Positions 8,225 to 15,489 of a stretch of DNA of 64,000 nt are shown one piece after another. The notes under the pieces are model-generated. The model made no database searches, was not told where the DNA came from, and saw only the letters and a list, made by a program, of their open reading frames with translations. Source of the DNA: Burkholderiales bacterium (GTDB lineage Bacteria; Pseudomonadota; Gammaproteobacteria; Burkholderiales; SG8-41); the NCBI GenBank assembly GCA_036262035.1, contig DATAJS010000015.1, positions 186,001 through 250,000 on the forward strand, written 5' to 3'. The position numbers and the translations under genes were made by a program. Within the stretch, counting starts at the first letter, position 1. Every line of letters starts with the position of its first letter.

Positions 8225-9190
8225 TCAATCCGGCTTGATGCCGGCCGCTTTAATAACCTTCCGCCACTTCTCCGCATCGGACCGCATGTACCGCCCGAGC
8301 TCTTCCGGTGTTCCGGGGGCAGGCTCGGCGCCCTGGCTCGAGAGCTTCTGCGCGATGTCGGCTTGGCGCAGCGCGCCGACCACCGACGCGTTCACCTTCT
8401 TCACGATCGTCGCGGGAGTCTTCGCCGGCGCGAAGAGCGCGTTCCAGTTCGAGTAGTCGAAGCCGGGATAACCGGATTCGGCGACGGTCGGAACGTCGGG
8501 CGCGGAGGCCGAGCGCTTCGAGGTGCTCACCGCGAGCGCGCGCAGGCGCCCGCTTTTGACGTGCGGCAGCACCGACGGGATGCTCACCCACAGCAGCTGC
8601 ACCTGGCCGGCGATGAGGTCGGTCGTCGCGGGCGCGCCGCCTTTGTACGGCACGTGCGTCACGTCGATGCCGGTCGTGAGCTTGAAGAGCTCGAGGCCGA
8701 GGTGCGTCGCGGTGCCGGTTCCCGCCGATGCGAAGTTGAGCTTGCCGGGATTCGCCCTGGCATACGCGACGAGCTCTTTCACGTTCTTCGCCGCGAGCGA
8801 CGGATGCGCGACCAGGATCTGCGGGTTCTGCACCAGCATGCCCACGGGCACAAAGTCGCGGAAAGGATCGTACGGAAGGTGGGCGCGCAGCGCGGGATTG
8901 ATCGTCATGCCGCCCGCGGTGCCGACGAGAAAGGTGTAACCGTCGGGCGCGGCGTGCGCGACGATCTCGGTGCCGACGATGCCGCCCGCGCCGCCGCGGT
9001 TGTCGATGATCATCGGCTGTCCCCAGTCCTGGGTGAGGCGCTCGCCGACGAGGCGCACGACGGTGTCGGTGGGGCCGCCGGCGGGGAAAGTGATGACGAA
9101 GCGCACCGGCTTCGTCGGATAGGCGTCGGCCGCGAAAGCCGACGAGACACAGAAACAAGAAACTGCGAGAACACGGAGGATCGACTTCAT
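8225..9190 (-). CDS. Bug-family tripartite tricarboxylate transporter substrate-binding protein
   Basis: A 321-residue periplasmic receptor. A signal peptide (residues 1-20, ending SAFA) is followed by the family opening YPTKPVRFVITFPAGGPTD. Further hallmarks are the VDNRGGAGG-type loop (here IIDNRGGAGGIVGTE), the P-x-D-GYT-hh-G motif (APDGYTFLVG) and VPTVAESGYPGFDY near the end. Bug proteins bind small carboxylates or amides through bound waters and normally serve TctAB-type permeases. No tctA or tctB lies in the window, so the partner is elsewhere or shared. It converges with glgX. Confidence 0.93.
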   Translation of the reverse strand: MKSILRVLAVSCFCVSSAFAADAYPTKPVRFVITFPAGGPTDTVVRLVGERLTQDWGQPMIIDNRGGAGGIVGTEIVAHAAPDGYTFLVGTAGGMTINPALRAHLPYDPFRDFVPVGMLVQNPQILVAHPSLAAKNVKELVAYARANPGKLNFASAGTGTATHLGLELFKLTTGIDVTHVPYKGGAPATTDLIAGQVQLLWVSIPSVLPHVKSGRLRALAVSTSKRSASAPDVPTVAESGYPGFDYSNWNALFAPAKTPATIVKKVNASVVGALRQADIAQKLSSQGAEPAPGTPEELGRYMRSDAEKWRKVIKAAGIKPD

Positions 9191-9244
9191 GGGATTTCCT
9201 GACGCGAAACGAGATGTGCCGAGGGGCGCGGTGATTTTAATGTA

Positions 9245-9302
9245 GCGCAGGCGCCTCGCCTGCTGCCGTTAACGGCTTTGCATGCAGGCGAGGGCGCCTG
9301 CG
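9245..9302. repeat. REP-like hairpin between genes
   Basis: GCGCAGGCGCCTCGCCTG at 9245-9262 pairs with CAGGCGAGGGCGCCTGCGC at 9284-9302 with one bulged base. It is flanked by GTA and GAC, giving a strong stem with a 21-base loop. This is the form of proteobacterial REP elements. It lies in the gap between a divergently oriented Bug gene and a lipoprotein gene. Confidence 0.6.
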
Positions 9303-9361
9303 CGACGTACGGCACGGCTTTGGCTGCATCAGGGCCTATCTACCGGCAAAGTGAGGCACTT

Positions 9362-9766
9362 ATGCGGTTCACGGCTATGGCGGCTGGGCTCGCGCTGCTC
9401 GCGGGGTGCGCGTCGAACCCGTCCGGCGACACCACTACGGCGCGCGACTCGTGGCAGGGCGCGAGCTACGACGACGTCGTGCGCAGCTGGGGGGCGCCTG
9501 CGCGCAGCACCAGGATGACCGACGGCCGCGACGTCTATACGTGGGTGTCCGAGACGGTCCAGCCGCGCGCGGCGTTCTTCCCGTCGCTGGGGATCTTCGG
9601 CGGCAGCGGCGGCGGCGTGGGCTTCGGCACCGGCGTGACGATGGGCTCGGGCGGCGGCGGCGAGCTCGTGCGATGCGAGCGCACGCTGATCTTCTCGGGC
9701 GGGCGCGTGGCGGAGCAGACCTGGAACGGACCGTCGGACTTCTGCGGCAACTTCCGCCGCGGATAG
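9362..9766 (+). CDS. Small outer-membrane-type lipoprotein of unknown function
   Basis: A 134-residue protein. The start at 9362 gives a short signal peptide MRFTAMAAGLALLAGC with a lipobox LAGC, the lipidated Cys being residue 16. After it comes a domain with SYDDVVRSWGAPARSTRMTDGRDVYTW, resembling the SmpA/BamE-like pattern of a helix, 'WG-P', then 'G--vy-W' strand. A Gly-rich loop in the middle (about residues 79-101) is followed by CERTLIFSGGRV and WNGPSDFC. The two Cys in the C-terminal half could form a disulfide. No clear partner genes flank it. The BamE-like reading is inference from a short pattern. Confidence 0.75.
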   Translation: MRFTAMAAGLALLAGCASNPSGDTTTARDSWQGASYDDVVRSWGAPARSTRMTDGRDVYTWVSETVQPRAAFFPSLGIFGGSGGGVGFGTGVTMGSGGGGELVRCERTLIFSGGRVAEQTWNGPSDFCGNFRRG

Positions 9767-9837
9767 GCGACGGGACTCGTTAGAGTGCCGTCGTCCTGGA
9801 CGTGTGCGCGCAGCGCGCACGATCCAGGCGCCATTGA

Positions 9838-9843
9838 TATAAT
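9838..9843 (+). promoter_or_regulatory. Candidate -10 box upstream of a Bug gene
   Basis: An exact TATAAT stands 58 bases before the ATG at 9902. The region about 17 bases further upstream (around 9815-9820, GCGCAC) is a poor -35 match. Start assignment of the downstream gene is supported by AGGAG at about 9889-9893. Confidence 0.35.
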
Positions 9844-9901
9844 GCGCCGCTTTCGCGGCGTGCCTCGTTGTGTGCACTCGCGGCATAACGAGGAGATTTC
9901 G

Positions 9902-10873
9902 ATGTTCAAGACCCGCGCGCTGCTGTGCGCGAGCGTCGCGCTCGCGCTTCAGGCATTCGCCGCAACTGCCCCGGCGCAAACCTATCCCGCCAAACCCGTC
10001 CGGCTGATCGTCCCGTTCCCGCCCGGCGGCAGCAACGACATCGTCGGCCGCCTGATGGCGGCGGAGCTGACCGAGAAGCTCGGCAAGCAGGTCGTGGTCG
10101 ACAACCGCGGCGGCGCGGGCGGCGTGCTCGGCACCGAGCTCGCGGCGAGCGCCGATCCCGACGGCCACACGCTGCTCATCATCTCGGTGGCGTACGCGTT
10201 CAACCCCGCGATGTACAAGCTGCGCTTCAATCCCGAGACCGCGTTCGTGCCGATCTCGATCCTCGGCAGCGGACCCAACGCGCTCACCGTGAATCCGAAG
10301 CTGCCGGTCAGCACCGCGAAAGACCTGATCGCGCTGGCGAAAGCGCAGCCGGGCAAGCTCAACTACGCCTCGTCGGGCGTGGGCAGCTTCCAGCACCTGG
10401 GCAGCGAGCTCTTCCGCATCATGGCGGGCATCAACGTCGTGCACGTGCCGTTCAAGGGCGGCGGCCCCGCGATGGCGGACGTGATCGCGGGCAACACCGA
10501 GATCTGCCTGGGCTCGCTGATCCAGATGATCCCGCACGTGGACAACAAGCGTCTCAAGCTTCTCGGCATCGGCGGCAAGAACCGCGCGAAGGTGTACCCG
10601 AACGTGCCGACGATCGCGGAGAGCGGCCTGCCCGGTTACGACGCGAGCAACTGGTGGGGACTGCTCGCGCCGGCGAAGACGCCCAAGCCGGTCGTCGACC
10701 GCCTGCGCGCCGAGACCGCGAAGATCCTCGCGCAGCCCGAGCTCCAGAAAAAGTTCGAAGGCCAGGGCGCCGAGACGGTGAAGATGAGCCCCGACGAGTT
10801 CGGGCGCTTCATCAAGACCGAGATGGTCAAGTGGGGTAAGGTGGTTAAGGAAGCCGGCATTAAGGCTGAGTAA
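9902..10873 (+). CDS. Bug-family substrate-binding protein
   Basis: A 323-residue receptor with signal peptide MFKTRALLCASVALALQAFA then APAQT, followed by the family opening YPAKPVRLIVPFPPGGSND. It contains VVDNRGGAGGVLGTE, ADPDGHTLLI (His replaces the usual Tyr), VPFKGGGPAMADVIAG and VPTIAESGLPGYDASN. The start is chosen at 9902 because the signal peptide begins there and AGGAG precedes it. There are no permease genes next to it. It is one of five such receptors in this window. Confidence 0.93.
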   Translation: MFKTRALLCASVALALQAFAATAPAQTYPAKPVRLIVPFPPGGSNDIVGRLMAAELTEKLGKQVVVDNRGGAGGVLGTELAASADPDGHTLLIISVAYAFNPAMYKLRFNPETAFVPISILGSGPNALTVNPKLPVSTAKDLIALAKAQPGKLNYASSGVGSFQHLGSELFRIMAGINVVHVPFKGGGPAMADVIAGNTEICLGSLIQMIPHVDNKRLKLLGIGGKNRAKVYPNVPTIAESGLPGYDASNWWGLLAPAKTPKPVVDRLRAETAKILAQPELQKKFEGQGAETVKMSPDEFGRFIKTEMVKWGKVVKEAGIKAE

Positions 10874-10884
10874 AAAGCGTTATT

Positions 10885-11014
10885 GACCGCAAAGGACGCA
10901 AAGGACGCAAAGGAAAACCAAAATAAATGTGGCGGGAGCGATGCCGCAAAGCATCGTGCTCGAGTGCGTATCGACCGCTGCAAACCTTTGCGTCCTTTGC
11001 GTCCTTGGCGGTTC
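10885..11014. repeat. Paired inverted copies of a GGACGCAAA-type dispersed repeat
   Basis: The left arm (10885-10913) consists of an ACCGC start and iterated AAAGGACGC units. The right arm (10985-11014) is its reverse complement with one or two changes. Single or degenerate copies recur at 13,436-13,464 and around 24,708-24,740. It separates the convergent Bug and transporter-acyltransferase genes. Confidence 0.75.
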
Positions 11015-11024
11015 AAATTGTTTT

Positions 11025-12908
11025 TTATTGCCAGTTTCCGCGCAGGTCGCTGACGACCTCGCGTAATCCAAGCGGCGTCACGACCTCCGGCTGAAGCGCG
11101 CCGCCGACCACCAGCCGCACGCGCGGGAAGAGCCGTGTGTGCGCCCGCTTGATCGCTTCCCTGTTGCGCGCGAAGAGGCTCTGCCACAGCCCTGACAGCG
11201 CCATCGGGATCACCGGCACCGGTGTGCGGTCGAGGATGCGCGACACCCCGCCGCGGAACTCGCCGATCTCGCCGTCCCTGGTCAGCCTCCCTTCCGGAAA
11301 GATCCCCACCAACTCCCCGTTTTCCAGCGCGCGCGCGATCTCTTCGTAGGCGCGCCTCAGCGTCTCCTCGTTCTCGCGCGCCGGCGCGATCGGTATCGCG
11401 CGCGCGGTCCTGAAGAAGAACGACAGCAGCGGCACGCGGAAGATGTTGTGGTCCATCACCCAGCGGATCGGCCGCCGGCACGCCGCCGAGATCACCAGCG
11501 CGTCGACGTACGACACGTGGTTGCACACCACCAGCGCCGCGCCTTCGTCGGGGATGTGGTCGAGCCCGCGCTTCTCGAGGCGATAGACCGAATGGATCAG
11601 CATCCACGCCATGAAGCGCATGAGGAACTCGGGGACCAGCGTGTAGATGTAGACCGCGACCGCGGCGTTGACCAGCGCGGTCGCGAGGAACACCTGCGGA
11701 ATGGTGAAGCCGAGCTGGAAGAGGCCGATCGCCAGCGCGGAGGCGGCGACGATGAAGAGCGCATTGAGGATGTTGTTGCCGGCGATGACGCGCGAGCGCG
11801 TCGCGGCGTCGCTGCGCGTCTGGATGAGCGCATACAGCGGCACGATGTAGAAGCCGCTGAAGATCCCGATCAACGCGATGTCGGCGAGCAGGCGCCAATG
11901 CGCGTGCTCGCCCAGGAAACCCAGCGCGGTCCAGGTCTGACCGGTGTCGGCGACATGCGAGAGCGCCCACCACAGATCGATGCCGAAGAGCGTCAGGCCG
12001 ATGGAGCCGAACGGCACGAGGCCGAGCTCGACCTTGTGTCCGGAGAGGCGCTCGCAGAGCAGCGAGCCGCCCGCGACCCCGAGCGAGAACACCACCAGCA
12101 GCAACGTGACGACGTACTCGTCGCCGTGCAGCACGTTGCGCGCGAGGTTGGGGAACTGCGTGACGACGATCGCGCCGTAGAACCAGAACCACGATACGCC
12201 GAGGATCGACAGAAAGACGACGCGGCGCTCGGTGAGGTGCGCGAGGTTGCGCCAGGTCTCGGTGATCGGGTTCCAGTTGATGCGCAAGGCCGGATCGGCG
12301 GCCGGCGCGCGCGGGATGAAGCGCGAGACGACGAGCGCCGTCGCCGACACCGCGCAGGTGCTCGCCGCGACCGCGACCAGGCCCCATGCGCCGAACGCGA
12401 TCAGCGAGCCGCCGTAGATCATGCCGAGCAGGACCGCGATCGAAGTGCCGCCCTCGACGAGCGCGTTGCCGCCGATGAGCTCGGTCTCTTTCAGGTGCTG
12501 CGGCAGGATCGCGTATTTGACCGGACCGAACAGCGTCGACTGCACGCCTCCGAGGAACAGCGCGACGAGCAGGATCGTCAGGTTCTTCAGCATCAGCCCC
12601 GCCGCGCCGAGCGCCATGATGCCGAGCTCGAGCGCGATGGTGATCGAGATCAGCGTGGACTTCTCGTATTTGTCGGCGATCTGGCCGGCTGTGGCCGAGA
12701 ACAGCAGGAACGGCAGGATGAACAGCGCCTGCGCCAAATTCTGCAGGGCGTCGGACGACATCGCGGTGAAGCTCGCGGTCTGGTACGCGAGCATGATGAC
12801 GAGCGCCTGCTTGAATACGTTGTCGTTGAACGCGCCGAGGAACTGCACGCAGAAGAAAGGTCCGAAGCGGCGTTCCCCGAGCAGCGAGAATTGACTGCGC
12901 TCGTTCAT
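11025..12908 (-). CDS. MFS lysophospholipid-transporter-like / PlsC-type acyltransferase fusion
   Basis: A 627-residue protein. Residues 1 to about 420 form a 12-helix major-facilitator domain of the LplT type (opening FGPFFCVQFLGAFNDNVFKQ). Residues from about 440 form a 1-acylglycerol-phosphate acyltransferase domain with the catalytic H-x4-D motif NHVSYVD (about 460-466) and the glycerophosphate-binding FPEGR (about 537). E. coli uses separate LplT and Aas proteins to import and re-acylate lysophospholipids; related fusions also carry an AMP-binding acyl-ACP synthetase. Here the synthetase part is absent, so acyl-ACP or acyl-CoA must come from elsewhere. Location: inner membrane with the enzymatic domain inside. 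Divergent from the CopD-like gene across 62 bp. Confidence 0.88.
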   Translation of the reverse strand: MNERSQFSLLGERRFGPFFCVQFLGAFNDNVFKQALVIMLAYQTASFTAMSSDALQNLAQALFILPFLLFSATAGQIADKYEKSTLISITIALELGIMALGAAGLMLKNLTILLVALFLGGVQSTLFGPVKYAILPQHLKETELIGGNALVEGGTSIAVLLGMIYGGSLIAFGAWGLVAVAASTCAVSATALVVSRFIPRAPAADPALRINWNPITETWRNLAHLTERRVVFLSILGVSWFWFYGAIVVTQFPNLARNVLHGDEYVVTLLLVVFSLGVAGGSLLCERLSGHKVELGLVPFGSIGLTLFGIDLWWALSHVADTGQTWTALGFLGEHAHWRLLADIALIGIFSGFYIVPLYALIQTRSDAATRSRVIAGNNILNALFIVAASALAIGLFQLGFTIPQVFLATALVNAAVAVYIYTLVPEFLMRFMAWMLIHSVYRLEKRGLDHIPDEGAALVVCNHVSYVDALVISAACRRPIRWVMDHNIFRVPLLSFFFRTARAIPIAPARENEETLRRAYEEIARALENGELVGIFPEGRLTRDGEIGEFRGGVSRILDRTPVPVIPMALSGLWQSLFARNREAIKRAHTRLFPRVRLVVGGALQPEVVTPLGLREVVSDLRGNWQ

Positions 12909-12970
12909 GATTGTCCTTATTCGAGGCCGACGCAGTATAGTTCAGCGCGTCGACCATCGAGAAAAACACC

Positions 12971-13423
12971 ATGGCATACGCGCTCTTCCTTCATATCCTC
13001 TCCGCCGTCGTCTGGGTCGGCGGCATGTTCGTCGCCTACATGGCGGTGCGTCCCGCGGCGGGCGAAGTGCTGACCGAGCCGCCGCTGCGCCTCAAGCTGT
13101 GGACCGCGATCTTCACGCGCTTCTTCAAATGGGTGTGGGTCGCGGTGGCGCTCATCCTCGGCAGCGGCTTCTACATGATGGGCCAGATGGGCGCGATGCC
13201 CGGCCACATCATGGTGATGGCGACCATCGGAGTCGCCATGAGCGCGATCTTCATGCACGTCTACTTCGCGCCGTTCGGCCGGCTCAAGCGCGCGGTCGCG
13301 GCGGAGGACTGGAAGACCGGCGGCGCCGCGCTCAACCAGATCCGCATGCTCATCGCGGTCAACCTCATCCTGGGTCTGGTGAACGTGGCGGTGGCCGTCC
13401 TCGGCGCCGGCGGGGTCTTTTAA
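12971..13423 (+). CDS. CopD-superfamily integral membrane protein
   Basis: A 150-residue protein with four hydrophobic helices (about 3-26, 52-72, 77-97 and 125-147). The first helix ALFLHILSAVVWVGGMFVAY has the His and VWVGG pattern of the CopD domain found in copper-resistance and YncD-like membrane proteins. No CopC or other copper genes are adjacent, so a metal role is only family inference. It could simply be an uncharacterised CopD-domain protein. It is followed by a dispersed repeat rather than another co-directional gene within 100 bases. Confidence 0.75.
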   Translation: MAYALFLHILSAVVWVGGMFVAYMAVRPAAGEVLTEPPLRLKLWTAIFTRFFKWVWVAVALILGSGFYMMGQMGAMPGHIMVMATIGVAMSAIFMHVYFAPFGRLKRAVAAEDWKTGGAALNQIRMLIAVNLILGLVNVAVAVLGAGGVF

Positions 13424-13435
13424 AGGCGTTTTTAT

Positions 13436-13464
13436 CCGCAGAGGACACAGAGGACGCAGAGAAA
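13436..13464. repeat. Short dispersed repeat (CCGCAGAGGACACAGAGG type)
   Basis: This is a degenerate relative of the AAAGGACGC iterated repeat at 10,885-11,014, made of GAGGACACA and GAGGACGCA units. It sits in the gap before the GntR regulator. Confidence 0.55.
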
Positions 13465-13503
13465 CCTTCGGCCGCTAGCCCCGCCTTCTCTGAATCCTTA
13501 ATT

Positions 13504-13521
13504 GAATCCAATTTGGGATTC
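13504..13521. promoter_or_regulatory. Palindromic candidate operator in front of the GntR gene
   Basis: GAATCC, six bases, GGATTC forms an 18-bp dyad directly upstream of the regulator start. A further GAATCC half site lies about ten bases earlier (13,491). GntR/FCD regulators usually bind an imperfect dyad near their own promoter, so this is a reasonable autoregulatory site. The assignment rests only on symmetry and position. Confidence 0.35.
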
Positions 13522-13529
13522 GGGTTAGG

Positions 13530-14240
13530 ATGCGGCGGATGCAGACCAAATCGAATCTCGTCCAGACCGTCTACGAGCGGCTGAAGGACGATCTGACCCA
13601 GTTCCGTATGCGGCCGGGTGAGCGTTACGCAGAGAGCGAGCTGGTGAACCGCCTCGGCGTCTCGCGCACGCCGCTGCGGGTCGCGCTCTACATGCTGGTG
13701 CGCGAAGGCTATGTCGTGAAGCTCGAAGGCCACGGCGGCTGGATGGTGCGGCCGCTCGACTTCAAGCACTTCGAGGATCTCTACGACGTGCGCGTCGGGC
13801 TGGAAGCGATGGCGATCCAGAAGATCTGCCGCGCCGATCCGTTTCCCGACCTGGAACACCTGCGCCGCGCCTGGCTCGTGCCGCCCGTCGAGCGCCTCAC
13901 CGACGGCGACAGGATCGCGAAGCTCGACGAGGACTTCCACGCGGCGATCGTCGCCGCCTCGGGCAACGCCGAGATGGCGCGCATCCACGGCGACATCACC
14001 GAGCGCATCCGCATCATCCGCCGCCTCGACTTCCTGACGCCGCCGCGGCTTGCGACGACGTACGAAGAGCACGCCAAGCTGCTGCGCGCCATACTCGCGC
14101 GCAAGGAGAGCGACGCGATCGCGCTCCTGCACGCCCACATCGATTCGAGCAAGGCCGAGATCCGCCACATCACCCTGCACAAACTAGCGCTCGCGGCGGA
14201 GCCGGCCGAGACCGAGGAGGCACAGCGCCATGTCGTATGA
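13530..14240 (+). CDS. GntR-family transcriptional regulator (FCD type)
   Basis: A 236-residue protein. The N-terminal winged helix spans about residues 10-72, with the recognition region SELVNRLGVSRTPLRVAL. The remainder is the all-helical FCD effector domain, with the Asp/His metal and ligand pattern (ExDxxFHAAIVAASGN, then the C-terminal HARIDSS-like helix, here HAHIDSS). FCD regulators usually sense a carboxylate or sugar acid from the pathway they control. A second in-frame ATG at 13,539 is an equally plausible start, because an AGGA stands about ten bases before it. The next gene starts inside this one (ATG 14,230), so the regulator heads the catabolic operon and probably controls it. 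Confidence 0.9.
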   Translation: MRRMQTKSNLVQTVYERLKDDLTQFRMRPGERYAESELVNRLGVSRTPLRVALYMLVREGYVVKLEGHGGWMVRPLDFKHFEDLYDVRVGLEAMAIQKICRADPFPDLEHLRRAWLVPPVERLTDGDRIAKLDEDFHAAIVAASGNAEMARIHGDITERIRIIRRLDFLTPPRLATTYEEHAKLLRAILARKESDAIALLHAHIDSSKAEIRHITLHKLALAAEPAETEEAQRHVV

Positions 14241-15489
14241 CATCCTGATCCGCGGCGGGACGGTGATCGATCCCGCCCGGAACATCAACGGCCGCCGTGA
14301 CGTGGCGGTGCAGGACGGACGCATCGCCGCGATCGAGCAGACCATCGCGCCGTCCGCGGCCAAAGAAACGCTCGACGCCACCGGCAAGCTCGTCCTCCCC
14401 GGTCTCATCGACACTCACGCCCACGTCTTCCAGTACGTCACCGGACGCTTCGGTCTCGAAGCCGACATGTGCGGCGTCCATTCGGGCGTGACCACGCTGA
14501 TCGACCAGGGCGGCCCTTCGTGCATGACGCTGCCCGCGTTTCGCGAGTTCGTGGTGAACGCGAAGAAGAGCCGCGTCGTCACCTTCCTCTCCGCCTATCT
14601 CGTCGGCGGCATGGAAGGCCATTACTACCCCGAGCTCTACAAGCCCGATTGCGTGAACGTCGAGGCGACGGTCAAAGCGGCTTCGGTGAACCGCGACATC
14701 GTCAAAGGCTTCAAGTGCCATGCCGAGATCGGCGGCTTCGAGCGCTGGGGCGTGGAGGTGATGAAGCTCTCGGCCGAGATCGGCCGCAAGGCGAACCTGC
14801 CGCTCTACATCCATTTCGGCCAGCTCTGGCCGCTGCCCGAAGGCTCGCCGCGCCTCGATCCCGACAGCGTTTTCGGCGAAGTGGCCAAGCTGCTCAAGCC
14901 CGGCGACGTCCTCGCGCATCCGTTCTCGCGACATCCCGGCAGCTTCGTCGACCGAAACGGCAAGGTGAACGCGCTCGCCCGCGCCGCGATCGACAACGGC
15001 GCGAAAGTCGACGTCGGCTACGGCTCGCACTTCAGCTTCAGGATGGCGCGTATCGCGCTCGACGCCGGCATCGTGCCCGACACGCTGGGCGCGGACATGC
15101 ACGGCTACAACACCACGGTGCCGAAACCCGCCGGCACGCCCGACGAGCACCCCGACAAGGACCACATGTTCGCCGGCACCACGCGCTTCTCGCTCGTCTC
15201 CGGCATGACCGCGATGCTGGCGCTGGGCCTTCCGCTCGAGCACGTCGTCGCGATGGCGACGATCAACAGCGCGAAGATGGCGGGGATGGACGACACGATC
15301 GGCACCCTGCAAGTCGGACGCGAGGCGGACATCTCGGTGCTGAACGACGATCGCGGCCGCTATGTGCTGACGGACAACGAAGGCACGCAGCTCGTCGGCG
15401 ATCGCATGCTGACGCCCGCGTACTGCCTCTCGCGCGGCGAGCGGCACATAGCCGACGCCTCGATCCTGCCGAAAGTGCTCGCCGCGTGA
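14230..15489 (+). CDS. Amidohydrolase / deacetylase-family metallohydrolase (dihydroorotase-like)
   Basis: A 419-residue member of the amidohydrolase superfamily. The metal motif DTHAH (His63, His65) follows LPGLI. A Lys in KGFKCH (about 158-161) may be the carbamylated bridging ligand. Later His residues stand in YIHFG (about 196) and LAHPFSRH (about 230-235), and an Asp in ADMHGYN (about 290). The N-terminal ILIRGGTVIDP and C-terminal AREADISV-type beta-sandwich strands are standard. The closest remembered class is the 'amidohydrolase/deacetylase' group, which cleaves N-acyl or cyclic amide bonds. It overlaps the regulator by 11 bases and the next gene by GTGA. In this operon it could open a ring produced by the hydroxylase. 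Confidence 0.88.
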   Translation: MSYDILIRGGTVIDPARNINGRRDVAVQDGRIAAIEQTIAPSAAKETLDATGKLVLPGLIDTHAHVFQYVTGRFGLEADMCGVHSGVTTLIDQGGPSCMTLPAFREFVVNAKKSRVVTFLSAYLVGGMEGHYYPELYKPDCVNVEATVKAASVNRDIVKGFKCHAEIGGFERWGVEVMKLSAEIGRKANLPLYIHFGQLWPLPEGSPRLDPDSVFGEVAKLLKPGDVLAHPFSRHPGSFVDRNGKVNALARAAIDNGAKVDVGYGSHFSFRMARIALDAGIVPDTLGADMHGYNTTVPKPAGTPDEHPDKDHMFAGTTRFSLVSGMTAMLALGLPLEHVVAMATINSAKMAGMDDTIGTLQVGREADISVLNDDRGRYVLTDNEGTQLVGDRMLTPAYCLSRGERHIADASILPKVLAA

